Of a stretch of 33,373 bases of DNA, positions 1-8,601 are shown one piece after another. Each line of letters starts with the position of its first letter. Within the stretch, counting starts at the first letter, position 1. The DNA lies in NCBI GenBank assembly GCA_002730555.1, contig PCAM01000008.1, positions 1 through 33,373 of the forward strand, read 5' to 3'. The notes under the pieces are model-generated. The model did not search any database. It was not told where the DNA came from and saw only the letters and a program-made list of their open reading frames with translations. Source of the DNA: Chloroflexota bacterium (GTDB taxonomy: Bacteria; Chloroflexota; Dehalococcoidia; Lucifugimonadales; Lucifugimonadaceae). Made by a program: the position numbers and the translations under genes.

Positions 1-3000
1 AGAAGAGCGGTGGCCAGCCCGATCACCGACGCCGTGACGGGGGGCGCGTTCCGCATCCAGTTGGGCGCCAGATCGGTCGACTCACCGGACCGCAAAACAC
101 GCTTGATCTCCACAGCGAGATAGGCGGCGATGCCGAGCAAGAAGATACCGTAGATGGTCATGTATCGCCACAGAGGACTCAGAATTTCGTTCCGATCGAG
201 TCCGACTTCGACCTCGTATCGCTGGTGGAACGGCAGGAACAGTGCGTAACTCAGAACACCCACGAAAATCACCCTTCCGGTTCCGTGAGCCAACCTTGAC
301 CGGATGGTCCCCCCCCTAGACAGCAACTCCCCGGCGATCAGGGCTATCGCGATGAAACCCATAGATGTCGGGAAGTCCCAGGCGTTGATGATCCGCAGCG
401 CGCCCACGCTCAAGCCCAGCACAGCTAATCCTGCGATGGCCGTTGCGGACCCGCCTTTGGGAACAGATGTAGCTCGAAGGAACGCGGAGATAGCCAGCCC
501 GACGGTCAGCAAAGCGAACGGTATGGCGATCAGATGGGCGTGGAGATCCGCGAAGAGGAAGCTGAAGAACGGGAACTCAGTGATCTCGTTGCCGCCGGAA
601 TCCCAGGCGTACATACGGGAGCTGCGCCAGAAGTCGAACTCCCCGAACGGACGCCCCTCAAACAGTACGCGGTTCGTCCCGGATACCACCTGGAACAAGC
701 CGTCCATGTTGCCGATGATCGTCACGAACAGGGCGCCGATCAGCCCCGCTACCACCGCCGACGTCGCGCCCGTTTTCACGGCGCCCGGGCGCAACAACTG
801 AGCACGCTCGACGAGCCCGTGCACCACGGTGAACGCTCCCCCAACGGTCATTGCGGCCAGCATCGGGATCGCAAGGTTGTACGCAACGGAAGGCACGATC
901 CCCGTCAGGCGGATCACGGTCGCCACGATGAACTGGCCGAAATAGTAGTAGTTCAGATATCCCCCGGCGAACCAGGGATCGTACGGCGGCATCACGGTGG
1001 ATCTCGTGACGGCGTTCAAGTAGGCGAAGTCCATGGGCTTTTCGCCACCGCGCCACTGATGCCACAGGTCAGGGTTCGCGAACCGTATTAAAAGGAAACC
1101 GATGAAGGCCGCCAGGAAAAGGGCCTCCATTCCGAATATCAGGCGCCAGCGCGTGCGAAGAAAGCCTTGGATTTCAGACCTGAGACGCCAACCGATCACA
1201 CCCGCCACCAGGGCCCATATGGCGATGGCGAGGAAGACGGAACCGCGGCTGAAGTCGGCGATGCCGACGCTGGCCATGAACCACGTGACGGATGTGACCA
1301 ACAACAACCCCAACGGTTTGTGGAGCAGATACCCACGGTTGGGGAAGGGGCGAAACAGCACGTAGCCGATCGGCAGCGCCACCAGACCCAGCCCCTGTAT
1401 CGCGAACAGCCACACGATCCACGACCACCCGGCCGTGTCTGTGCCGAGATCGACGATCTCGGACAGCGTGCCGCCGGAAACCTGGATCACGCGCTCGGCT
1501 TCGTTGAGCTGCAATCCGTCGGGCAAACCGTATGTCCGCGAGGTGAACTGGACATCTTTCAGAATGTTGCGTTCGATCCCGGTTCGCAGGTACCGGCCGG
1601 AATTCTCAAACACCAGCGGACGGGTGTGGTCGTAGACCGTGAAACTTTCGTCTGCCCAACCGAAGGAGACGTTCAGGCCTTCCGGATCGTTGAAGCCGTC
1701 CGGCGCCGGGAGATCGACACGCCCCATCGGGTTCGCGTCGTAACCCATCCCCAGAAAAGACGTCTCCCGGTTGTTTGAGTATGCCAGTGTGTATCCGAGC
1801 TCGCCGGCGAACAGTTTTTCGTAATAGACGGACGTTATCGGGTAGCGCTCAGGCAGCCGGGGTATCGTGCCGTAAAGCCTGTTGCTGAAAACAACGAGGT
1901 AGTCGGCATCGGCGAGCGAAGCCGACATATCGGCCAGCTTGAAGACGCTGTCGGATTCGTACAGGGGAAGCTCCCGCACGTCGTACTGGTACAACTCCGG
2001 CAACCCCTCATCCCAGTGTTCCTTGAGGATGGTGGAGCCGGGAGCGGCGTTGGCGGCTATCCAGTCGGACGCCTCCTGCGCCGGGTGCGGCTGCGCGTAC
2101 ATCGATTCGAACGCGAGCGCGTAGTGGGCGGTAAACAGCAGAAGACCGCCCACCACGAGAGGCGCCGCCGCATGCCGCACGCCGTTCAATCCAAAGAGTC
2201 GGGCGACCCACCGCCACGCGTCAGAGAACCCCCACGCAGCCCTGCTGCCGTAGATCAGCAAGAGCGGCGTGACCGGGAGCATGTAGCGCATGAACTTCAC
2301 GTCGAACCAGCCGACGACCGCCAGGTACGGGATCACCCACGCCAGCACTACGAGGTCAACTTTTCGACTCGACCGCCAGGCAGCGATCACCCCGCCGGCA
2401 AGCCCGGCCCAGACGGCGAGGCCAAGCGCCGGACCGAGCCCCCAGGTGGCGAGTTGCCAGCCCTGATACAAATAGCGGGGCGTGTCCTCGTACTGACGCG
2501 TATACGGAAAATCGACGATACGACGCACCATCTGGCCTTCTCGACCAAGGTCGGCCCAGTACTGGTCGAAGTCGAGGAACATGTAGGGCTGTGCGACCGC
2601 CAGCGCGGCAAAGGTCGCGCTCCCAGCAATCAGCCCGCCGAGGACAAACCGGCGCGCACGTGTCAGATCTGCAGGGGCTAACGCGAACCGGTCACCCGGC
2701 ACGGAAAAGGTGTAGATCAGGTGCGAGACGGCTATCGCCAATATCATCGGGAACGCAGACGCCTTGGTTGCCACGGCCAGCCCGAACAGCAAACCGGCCA
2801 GCACGATGTCTCTTCGGGCGCCGGTATGAGCGACACGGACGGACACAAGGAGCGTCGCCAGGATGAACATGGCGAGGATCGTGTCGACGGCGAAGAAATG
2901 ACTCAGCTGGATGTGGATGACGGCGAGCGCCGTGAGCGCCGCTGCCAGCAGACCTACCCTGCGCCCGTACCAACGGGCGCCCAGCGCGAACACCAGGGTG

Positions 3001-3431
3001 ATCGTGACCGTGTCGGCCAGCGCCGAAATGACGCGGCCCGGGATACGCAGATCGAACAGATCCCAGTCGGTGACCGGCGACGCCACCGCCTGCACCAAGC
3101 GCAGGGTGTAGAGCGGTAGGCTCCCGTAGTTGAACCATCTCGGGTTGAGCGAACTATCTTCGGCCGATAACAGATCGCCGAACTCACCGGTGGTGGATGG
3201 GAAATCTATCCCTTCCGCCTGCATCAATATGGCCCGCTCGTCGGGGTGAAACAGGCCGCCGTCGTCCCAGTCGATACCGTAAATGCGCAGCCCGAGGGCC
3301 ACGAAGACGATCAGCGCCAGCAACCACGCCGTTGTCCGGACGGATTGTCCCGAGTGCGTTTCACCCGTGGGTGTTGGCGCACCCTCGACTGTTCCGTCCG
3401 GGGCCTGTTCACTCTGTGGCCTTGGCTGCAT
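1..3431 (-). CDS. Giant polytopic membrane protein: GT39-like glycosyltransferase fused to Chlor_Arch_YYY (DUF2298) domain, partial
   Basis: The frame is open from an ATG at 3431 to the window edge (1143 codons, no stop), so the C-terminus lies outside. The N-terminal part (about residues 30-430) has many hydrophobic helices. After the first helix it has an acidic pair in FHPDER (D64, E65), as in GT-C/PMT enzymes that use polyprenyl-phosphate sugars. Residues about 480-640 are mostly soluble and carry a YDHTRPLVFEN stretch. The remainder is polytopic again and contains LNYYYFG (Y828-Y830, G832), the YYYxG signature of the Chlor_Arch_YYY/DUF2298 family of unknown function, known from Chloroflexi and archaea. 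Transfer of sugars to a lipid or protein in the membrane is inferred for the N-terminal half only. No clear Shine-Dalgarno precedes the ATG. Confidence is high for the families and low for the substrate. Confidence 0.88.
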   Translation of the reverse strand, partial: MQPRPQSEQAPDGTVEGAPTPTGETHSGQSVRTTAWLLALIVFVALGLRIYGIDWDDGGLFHPDERAILMQAEGIDFPSTTGEFGDLLSAEDSSLNPRWFNYGSLPLYTLRLVQAVASPVTDWDLFDLRIPGRVISALADTVTITLVFALGARWYGRRVGLLAAALTALAVIHIQLSHFFAVDTILAMFILATLLVSVRVAHTGARRDIVLAGLLFGLAVATKASAFPMILAIAVSHLIYTFSVPGDRFALAPADLTRARRFVLGGLIAGSATFAALAVAQPYMFLDFDQYWADLGREGQMVRRIVDFPYTRQYEDTPRYLYQGWQLATWGLGPALGLAVWAGLAGGVIAAWRSSRKVDLVVLAWVIPYLAVVGWFDVKFMRYMLPVTPLLLIYGSRAAWGFSDAWRWVARLFGLNGVRHAAAPLVVGGLLLFTAHYALAFESMYAQPHPAQEASDWIAANAAPGSTILKEHWDEGLPELYQYDVRELPLYESDSVFKLADMSASLADADYLVVFSNRLYGTIPRLPERYPITSVYYEKLFAGELGYTLAYSNNRETSFLGMGYDANPMGRVDLPAPDGFNDPEGLNVSFGWADESFTVYDHTRPLVFENSGRYLRTGIERNILKDVQFTSRTYGLPDGLQLNEAERVIQVSGGTLSEIVDLGTDTAGWSWIVWLFAIQGLGLVALPIGYVLFRPFPNRGYLLHKPLGLLLVTSVTWFMASVGIADFSRGSVFLAIAIWALVAGVIGWRLRSEIQGFLRTRWRLIFGMEALFLAAFIGFLLIRFANPDLWHQWRGGEKPMDFAYLNAVTRSTVMPPYDPWFAGGYLNYYYFGQFIVATVIRLTGIVPSVAYNLAIPMLAAMTVGGAFTVVHGLVERAQLLRPGAVKTGATSAVVAGLIGALFVTIIGNMDGLFQVVSGTNRVLFEGRPFGEFDFWRSSRMYAWDSGGNEITEFPFFSFLFADLHAHLIAIPFALLTVGLAISAFLRATSVPKGGSATAIAGLAVLGLSVGALRIINAWDFPTSMGFIAIALIAGELLSRGGTIRSRLAHGTGRVIFVGVLSYALFLPFHQRYEVEVGLDRNEILSPLWRYMTIYGIFLLGIAAYLAVEIKRVLRSGESTDLAPNWMRNAPPVTASVIGLATAL

Positions 3432-3698
3432 GGCGATCGATTTTAAGGGCGGCTGCGGCCGCGAGGCGCGTAATCGGTGATCGACTCGGGGCCGATTTGT
3501 TCTTGGATATTGCCGAGATAGCTGTGGTGGTGTTTTACGTGGAGGTGGGCCGGACGGACCTGCCGGTTGCCGCCACGGGAGACACGCATTGACCCGGGCC
3601 GGGTCGCCGTCTAACGTTAGAACTTCCCGGCTCCGCCGGGTATAACGAATTCATCCGCGGGCCGATAGCAAACTCGCGTTACCTCCCAAATTGGAGTC
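3432..3698. other. Divergent intergenic region
   Basis: This 267-base gap separates the leftward membrane protein from the rightward M16 peptidase, so it should hold promoters for both. I see a short GC hairpin (arms 3626-3630 and 3636-3640) followed by TATAAC, but no convincing -35/-10 pair, RNA gene or conserved reading frame. Confidence 0.4.
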
Positions 3699-3701
3699 TT
3701 G

Positions 3702-4991
3702 ATGCCAGAAGTTGGGTCGTTACAGCCGCCGTTTGAACGGACCGTTCTCGACACCGGGGTCCGGGTGTTGACCAGCACCATGCCGCACACCGGAGCCGTG
3801 AGCATCCAGGTTCTCTTCGGCGCCGGCTCTCGTTACGAGACCGATGAACTGGCTGGTTCCTCCCATCTTTTTGAACATCTGCTGTTCAAAGGCACGACCA
3901 GACGTCCCACCCCGAGGGAGATTTCCGAAACGATCGAAGGCGTCGGGGGAATGCTGAACGCCTACACGGACCGCGAGGCTACCGGCTACTGGTGCAAGAT
4001 CGCGCTCCCCCACTACAAGGATGGGTTGGACGTTCTGCTGGACATGATCCGGGATCCCCTGTTCCGGGAAGAGGACATTGAAAAAGAGAAGAAGGTCGTG
4101 TTCGAGGAGATCAGGGCCTCCCACGACTCCCCGGAAGCGACCGTGGACATGATGATGGATGAGCTGCTGTTCCCAGCACAGCCGCTCGGCCGAGACATCG
4201 CCGGCAGCGTCGAGTCTGTTCAGGACGTGAGCACTGAATCGCTCAAGGAGTACTTGCGCACGCAGTACGTCGCCGGTAATACCATCATCTCCGTGGCCGG
4301 AGCGCTGCCGCATCAGCAGGTGGTCGCCGACGTCGCTGAGTTGGTGGACGGCTTTCACGACGGGAAACCGGCACCGATGTTCCCGTTCGTGGATAATCTC
4401 AGCGGGCCGAGCCTGCGCCTGCAACGCAGGGACACCGAGCAGGCGCACCTGTCGATCGGTCTCCACGGGATCGCCGCCAACGACGACGACCGTTACGCCC
4501 TTCGCCTACTGTCAACGATCTTTGGCGGATCCATGAGCAGCCGGTTGTTTGAAGAGGTCCGGGAGAAGCGTGGACTGGCCTACTCCATCCACGCCGGGCC
4601 AGCCCACTACAAAGATGCTGGCTCGTTCCAGATATCTTCCGGCGTGGACCCAGAGCGGGCGACAGAAGCCATCAAAGTGATCATGGAAGAAGTCATCAGA
4701 CTACGTGATGGCGTCACCGACGACGAGTTCCACAAGTCCAAAGAACTCACCAAAGGCCGGATCCTGATGCGGATGGAGGAAAGCCGCTCTGTAGCCGGAT
4801 CGATCGGTTCCCAGGAGCTGTTGCTAGGCGAGGTGAAGTCGGTCGACGACGTCATAACCGAGTACGACGCGGTCGAGATCGACCAGCTAAAAGCGGTCGC
4901 CAACCGCCTGATTGACCAGCACAAACTGGTCTTGGCCGTGGTCGGACCGTTCGACTCGGAAGAGATATTCCGGCCATTGCTGACCCTGTAA
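3702..4991 (+). CDS. M16 family zinc metallopeptidase (processing-peptidase-like)
   Basis: This is a soluble zinc endopeptidase of the M16B group (mitochondrial processing peptidase/PqqL-like). It shows the inverted zinc motif HLFEH at residues 55-59 from this ATG, followed by the FEEI segment at about 134-137 that supplies the third zinc ligand 76 residues on. The second domain has the typical LREKRGLAYS-like stretch (here VREKRGLAYS) followed by the tyrosine-containing HYKDAGSF. The length of 429 residues is normal for a full two-domain subunit. A TTG lies one codon upstream (3699), but GGAG at 3693-3696 sits 5 bases before the ATG, which favours 3702. The substrate is unknown. Related genes often act on small peptides or leader sequences. 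The Xre-like gene follows 110 bases downstream on the same strand and could be co-transcribed. Confidence 0.93.
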   Translation: MPEVGSLQPPFERTVLDTGVRVLTSTMPHTGAVSIQVLFGAGSRYETDELAGSSHLFEHLLFKGTTRRPTPREISETIEGVGGMLNAYTDREATGYWCKIALPHYKDGLDVLLDMIRDPLFREEDIEKEKKVVFEEIRASHDSPEATVDMMMDELLFPAQPLGRDIAGSVESVQDVSTESLKEYLRTQYVAGNTIISVAGALPHQQVVADVAELVDGFHDGKPAPMFPFVDNLSGPSLRLQRRDTEQAHLSIGLHGIAANDDDRYALRLLSTIFGGSMSSRLFEEVREKRGLAYSIHAGPAHYKDAGSFQISSGVDPERATEAIKVIMEEVIRLRDGVTDDEFHKSKELTKGRILMRMEESRSVAGSIGSQELLLGEVKSVDDVITEYDAVEIDQLKAVANRLIDQHKLVLAVVGPFDSEEIFRPLLTL

Positions 4992-5101
4992 TTGAAGGCA
5001 CATGCAGGTCACCAGTGGCGTCCGACTGAAAAACGGATCTTCAAATCCCGTGAGAACAGGTTTCGATTACCGCTAGGGCGTAGACCCCCGGTCTGTTTAC
5101 G

Positions 5102-5587
5102 GTGTCTCTCATGGACATGCGACAAACAGGTCACCCGAGACATCGATGGGACGCAGACAGCATCCGTGCTCTGAGGCTGTTCCTGGATGTATCACAAAGC
5201 GTATTCGCCAACTACCTTGGCGTGCGCCAACAGACAGTCAGTGAGTGGGAGACCGGTGTGTACCGACCCCGTGGGGCATCTGGGACTTTGCTATCGTTGA
5301 TAGCGGAGCAAGCCAGCTTCCAGTATTCCGGTTCTCCGGTTGAGCGGATGCCCATGCCCGCCTTCTCCGGCCAACCGGCCGGGGCGCAACCGACGCCCCC
5401 GAGGAGTGGTATTCCTCCCCAAAGACCGCCCTCCTCTCCAGGACCGGCGAATCGGGTGACCAGAGTTGTGGGTGACCGTGACAACGGTACACGCGGGTAC
5501 ATTCCCTACGTGCCGCCAGCCCGGCGCCCGTCACCACGGCCACAGAATTTCCGAGGCACGACCGGTAGGAACGAAATAGCGTTCTAG
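5102..5587 (+). CDS. Xre-like helix-turn-helix DNA-binding protein with proline-rich tail
   Basis: Residues about 17-70 form a helix-turn-helix of the Xre/MqsA-like type. The stretch IRALRLFLDVSQSVFANYLG is followed by the recognition-helix pattern VRQQTVSEWETG and then YRPRG, closely matching small HTH regulators. Residues about 85-150 are rich in proline, glycine and arginine and look disordered. There is no ligand-binding domain. The protein is probably a DNA-binding regulator whose tail contacts a partner or nucleic acid. The start is uncertain: GTG at 5102, ATG at 5111 or ATG at 5117 all precede the HTH, and none has a strong Shine-Dalgarno. It lies between the M16 peptidase and a hairpin terminator, so it likely ends that transcript. 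Its target genes cannot be read from the sequence. Confidence 0.8.
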   Translation: MSLMDMRQTGHPRHRWDADSIRALRLFLDVSQSVFANYLGVRQQTVSEWETGVYRPRGASGTLLSLIAEQASFQYSGSPVERMPMPAFSGQPAGAQPTPPRSGIPPQRPPSSPGPANRVTRVVGDRDNGTRGYIPYVPPARRPSPRPQNFRGTTGRNEIAF

Positions 5588-5632
5588 CTCAAGGCCCCAA
5601 AATGGGCGTTGTCGCCCTTCAGATCAGCAAAT

Positions 5633-5668
5633 AACGCCGCACGTTTCGGTACTCCGAGGTGCGGCGTT
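5633..5668 (+). terminator. Strong stem-loop, probable terminator
   Basis: A 10-bp perfect stem pairs 5633-5642 (AACGCCGCAC) with 5659-5668, and inside it TCGG at 5646-5649 pairs with CCGA at 5654-5657. It lies 45 bases after the stop of the Xre-like gene. No long T-run follows, so Rho-independent function is likely but not certain. Confidence 0.6.
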
Positions 5669-5673
5669 TCGCG

Positions 5674-5702
5674 TTGACACCCAATTAGAGCGGCCATACC
5701 AT
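5674..5702 (+). promoter_or_regulatory. Candidate sigma70-type promoter
   Basis: A perfect TTGACA (-35) at 5674-5679 is followed after 17 bases by TACCAT (5697-5702), which matches the -10 consensus at 4 of 6 positions. It sits just after the terminator hairpin and about 120 bases before the AsnC-type gene. It could drive that gene and the acyl-CoA dehydrogenase operon beyond it. Confidence 0.5.
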
Positions 5703-5821
5703 GACGCAACTTGCCACTACGTGTCTTCGATGGCCCTGTGACCGGGTCAAAAAGCGGCGCCCGTGGTACTGCTGGGACCTGATTTGTCGATCATGAGAGG
5801 GCACAGCAAGAGAGACGCATT

Positions 5822-6058
5822 ATGGGCACCCGGGCATACATATTGATAGAGACGGTCGTCGGCAAGACGACTGAAGTCAGCGTCGCTCTTCGTGCGGTCT
5901 CGGAAATGACCAGCGTCGATGTTGTGACCGGACCTTACGACATCATCGCCATAGCAGAGGCTGATGACCTGCCCACACTTGGTAATCTTGTCAGCGATGG
6001 AATGCACAACGTGCCGGGCATCGTGAAAACGGTTTCATGTCTGGCCGTCGGATCCTAG
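5822..6058 (+). CDS. Stand-alone AsnC/Lrp-type ligand-binding (RAM) domain protein
   Basis: This 78-residue protein is a single alpha-beta domain matching the C-terminal effector-binding domain of Lrp/AsnC regulators. It opens with RAYILIETVVGK, has the central VVTGPYDIIAIAEADD strand that is nearly diagnostic of the family, and ends with PGIVKTVSCLAV. It lacks the helix-turn-helix half. In this family such stand-alone domains assemble into dimers and higher oligomers and bind amino acids or other small molecules, acting as sensors or partners. A GAGAG element lies about 7 bases before the ATG. It is 65 bases upstream of the first acyl-CoA dehydrogenase on the same strand, so it may sense a metabolite for that operon (inference). 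Confidence 0.85.
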   Translation: MGTRAYILIETVVGKTTEVSVALRAVSEMTSVDVVTGPYDIIAIAEADDLPTLGNLVSDGMHNVPGIVKTVSCLAVGS

Positions 6059-6123
6059 GCGAACCTCGGATTTCTTGAGATGAAACCTGCCCGGGCATTT
6101 GGGCAGCACAGAAAGAGGCCTCG

Positions 6124-7299
6124 ATGAGGTACACGTTCACCGCCGAAGAAGAGGATTTCCGCCAGGAGGTACGCACCTGGCTCACGGAACAACTTCCAGA
6201 CGACTGGAACGGTGGTGATGAAAGTACCGATGAAGGTTGGGCTTTTAATCTGGAGATGCGCAAAAAGCTGGCGGACAAGGGCTGGCTGACGCTGGCGTGG
6301 CCCACCGAATACGGTGGTCAGGGCGCATCGTTCATGAAGCAGGTCGTCTTCAGCGAAGAGATGGCGGCCATGCAGGCGCCCGGTATCGACGGCTTCGGCA
6401 TCAAGATGCTCGGGCCGACGATCATGGTGCACGGCACGGAAGAGCAGAAGAAACGGCTGCTCCCGCCGATCGCACGCGGCGAACTTCAGTGGTGCCAGGG
6501 CTACTCAGAACCGGACTCCGGGTCGGATCTCGCGTCACTCCAGTTGAAGGTCGAGGAGACCGACGATGGCTGGCTGGTCAACGGTTCAAAGATCTGGACC
6601 TCCCAGGCGCACCGAGCTGACTGGATCTTCTTCCTCGGTCGCACGAACCCGGATGCGCCCAAGCACCGTGGGATCAGTTTTTTTGTAGCGGACCGTCACA
6701 CGTCCGGCATCGAAGTTAAGCCGATCGTGAACATGGCCGGAGAGCACCACTTCAACCAGACGATTTTCGAAGACGTGCACATCCCGAAGGACGCGCTGAT
6801 CGGCGAGCGGGACCGGGGCTGGTACATCGCCGCCACCCTGCTGGACTTTGAGCGCTCCGGCGTACAGTACCCGGCGGGCGGCAGGCGCACCTTCACCGAA
6901 CTGCTCGAGTTCGCCAGGAGCACCCCGGGCTCGGACGGTAAACCATTGACCGAAGACCCGGATATCCGCCGCCAGTTCGCCGAGCTGGATGTCGATATCG
7001 AATGCGCACGTCTCGTGGCGTATGAAGTCGCATGGATGCAATCGGTCGGGCAGATTCCAAACAAGGAAGCGTCCGCCGCGAAGGTCCTCGGAACCAAATT
7101 GACCCAGAAACTGGCGAAGTTTGGAACCGAACTGGCCGGAATGTACGGGATGCTTGGCCCAGGCTCGGAGTTCGCTCCGATCGACGGCCGATACCCACAG
7201 ATGCAGATGTCGGTGGTGGCTCACACCATCTTTGCCGGCACGACCGAAATCCAGAAAAACATCATCGCCACACGCGGCCTTGGGCTACCTCGCGGCTAG
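6124..7299 (+). CDS. Acyl-CoA dehydrogenase, paralogue 1 (FadE-type)
   Basis: This is a flavoprotein that introduces an alpha-beta double bond into an acyl-CoA and passes electrons to ETF. The 391 residues cover the full three-domain fold. The FAD/substrate stretch CQGYSEPDSGSDLASLQ lies at 124-140, and the C-terminal flavin-binding helix region reads GTTEIQKNIIATRGLGLP. The position of the catalytic Glu of medium-chain enzymes is Ala371 (FAGT). An alternative base may be E243 in LLDFERSG, which matches the helix-G glutamate of isovaleryl-CoA-type enzymes. It is the first gene of three acyl-CoA dehydrogenases in line, preceded by AGAGG before the ATG. The next gene encodes a very similar protein of identical length. 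The real substrate (branched, aromatic-side-chain or steroid-side-chain CoA) cannot be read from sequence. Confidence 0.93.
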   Translation: MRYTFTAEEEDFRQEVRTWLTEQLPDDWNGGDESTDEGWAFNLEMRKKLADKGWLTLAWPTEYGGQGASFMKQVVFSEEMAAMQAPGIDGFGIKMLGPTIMVHGTEEQKKRLLPPIARGELQWCQGYSEPDSGSDLASLQLKVEETDDGWLVNGSKIWTSQAHRADWIFFLGRTNPDAPKHRGISFFVADRHTSGIEVKPIVNMAGEHHFNQTIFEDVHIPKDALIGERDRGWYIAATLLDFERSGVQYPAGGRRTFTELLEFARSTPGSDGKPLTEDPDIRRQFAELDVDIECARLVAYEVAWMQSVGQIPNKEASAAKVLGTKLTQKLAKFGTELAGMYGMLGPGSEFAPIDGRYPQMQMSVVAHTIFAGTTEIQKNIIATRGLGLPRG

Positions 7300-7359
7300 T
7301 ACCACGATCCCCGCGCTGCGATTAGCTGATCACCAGGTTTCCGCCCCACGGAGGGCTCA

Positions 7360-8535
7360 ATGAGATACGCCTTCACGCCCGAGGAAGAAGAGTTTCGTGC
7401 AGAGGTACGTGACTGGCTGAAAGAGCAACTTCCAGACGACTGGAACGGAATCGATGAAGACAGCCTGGAGGGCTGGAATATGTCCCGCCTCATGCGGGCC
7501 AAGCTGGCGGACAAGGGCTGGTTGACGCTGGCGTGGCCGACCGAGTACGGGGGCCAGGGTGCATCGTTCATGAAACAGGTCGTCTTCAACGAGGAGATGT
7601 CCTTCGCCCGCTGCCCCGGTATCGACGGTTCGGCGATCAAGATGCTGGGCCCGACCCTGATGATCCACGGCTCAGAGGAGCAGCGCCGGACCCTGTTGCC
7701 GCCCGTGGCGCGTGGCGAGGTTGAATGGTGCCAGGGCTACTCCGAGCCTGACTCCGGGTCCGACCTAGCCTCCCTCCAACTTCGTGTCGATGAGACCGAC
7801 GATGGCTGGGTGGTCAACGGAAGCAAGATCTGGACCTCCATGGCCCACCGCGCAGACTGGATCTTCTTCCTGGGCCGCACAAACCAGAATGCGGCCAAGC
7901 ACCGCGGCATCAGCTTCTTCGTGGCAGATATGCGGACGCCGGGAATCGAAGTACGGCCCATCGTTAACATGGCCGGTTCCCACCACTTCAACCAGACCAT
8001 CTTTGAAGACGTGCACATCCCCAAAGACGCGCTCGTCGGCGAACGCGACCGTGGCTGGTACATCGGCGCCACCCTGCTCGACTTTGAGCGCTCCGGCGTC
8101 CAGTACTCCGCCAACGGCCGGAGAATCTTGAGCGAGCTCACCGATTTCGCACGGGAACAGGTCGGGTCCGACGGCCGGCCCATGTCGGAAGACCCGCAGG
8201 TACGGAAACAGTTCGCAGAGTTAGATGTCGATATCGAGTGCGCCCGCCTGGTGGCATACGAAGTCGCCTGGATGCAGTCGGTCGGGCAGGTTCCGAACAA
8301 AGAATCGTCTGCTTCCAAGATCCTCGGGACGCAACTCATGCAGAAGCTCGCCAGATTCGGGACCGAACTCGGCGGCATGTACGGCATGCTCGGCCCCGGT
8401 TCTGAGTACGCGCCGATAGACGGCAAGTACCCGAAGATGCAGCTCACATCGGTGTCCAGCACCATCGCCGCCGGCACCACGGAGATCAACAAAGGAATCA
8501 TCGCCTCACGGGGTCTCGGACTGCCGCGAGGTTAA
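7360..8535 (+). CDS. Acyl-CoA dehydrogenase, paralogue 2 (tandem duplicate of the preceding gene)
   Basis: At 391 residues this aligns with the preceding protein without gaps. Shared blocks include LADKGWLTLAWPTEYGGQGA, CQGYSEPDSGSDLASLQ and LLDFERSGVQY. As in its neighbour, the MCAD-type catalytic Glu position is Ala371 (AAGT), while E243 in LDFERSG is kept as a possible base. It probably has the same reaction type with a shifted substrate range. The start is supported by GGAGGG at 7350-7355, 4 bases before the ATG. The gap after the previous stop is 60 bases and to the next gene 66 bases, so a single operon is likely. Differences are spread over the protein, as expected for an old tandem duplication rather than an assembly artefact. 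Confidence 0.93.
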   Translation: MRYAFTPEEEEFRAEVRDWLKEQLPDDWNGIDEDSLEGWNMSRLMRAKLADKGWLTLAWPTEYGGQGASFMKQVVFNEEMSFARCPGIDGSAIKMLGPTLMIHGSEEQRRTLLPPVARGEVEWCQGYSEPDSGSDLASLQLRVDETDDGWVVNGSKIWTSMAHRADWIFFLGRTNQNAAKHRGISFFVADMRTPGIEVRPIVNMAGSHHFNQTIFEDVHIPKDALVGERDRGWYIGATLLDFERSGVQYSANGRRILSELTDFAREQVGSDGRPMSEDPQVRKQFAELDVDIECARLVAYEVAWMQSVGQVPNKESSASKILGTQLMQKLARFGTELGGMYGMLGPGSEYAPIDGKYPKMQLTSVSSTIAAGTTEINKGIIASRGLGLPRG

Positions 8536-8601
8536 CCATCGCATACGGCCCGGCCGGCCAATATCAACGAAAACATAAATACACAACTGGAGTAACCCAA
8601 C

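Noticed and set aside
304..2681. Several rightward frames of 60-220 codons over the left edge
   Set aside because: All are antisense to the giant membrane protein, whose uninterrupted frame and motifs are decisive.
3720..4466. 248-codon leftward frame antisense to the M16 peptidase
   Set aside because: It mirrors the codon structure of a certain gene and shows no family motif, so it is a shadow frame.
5042..5101. Possible tRNA-like TTCAAATCCC stretch after the M16 gene
   Set aside because: No matching acceptor or anticodon arms could be paired around it.
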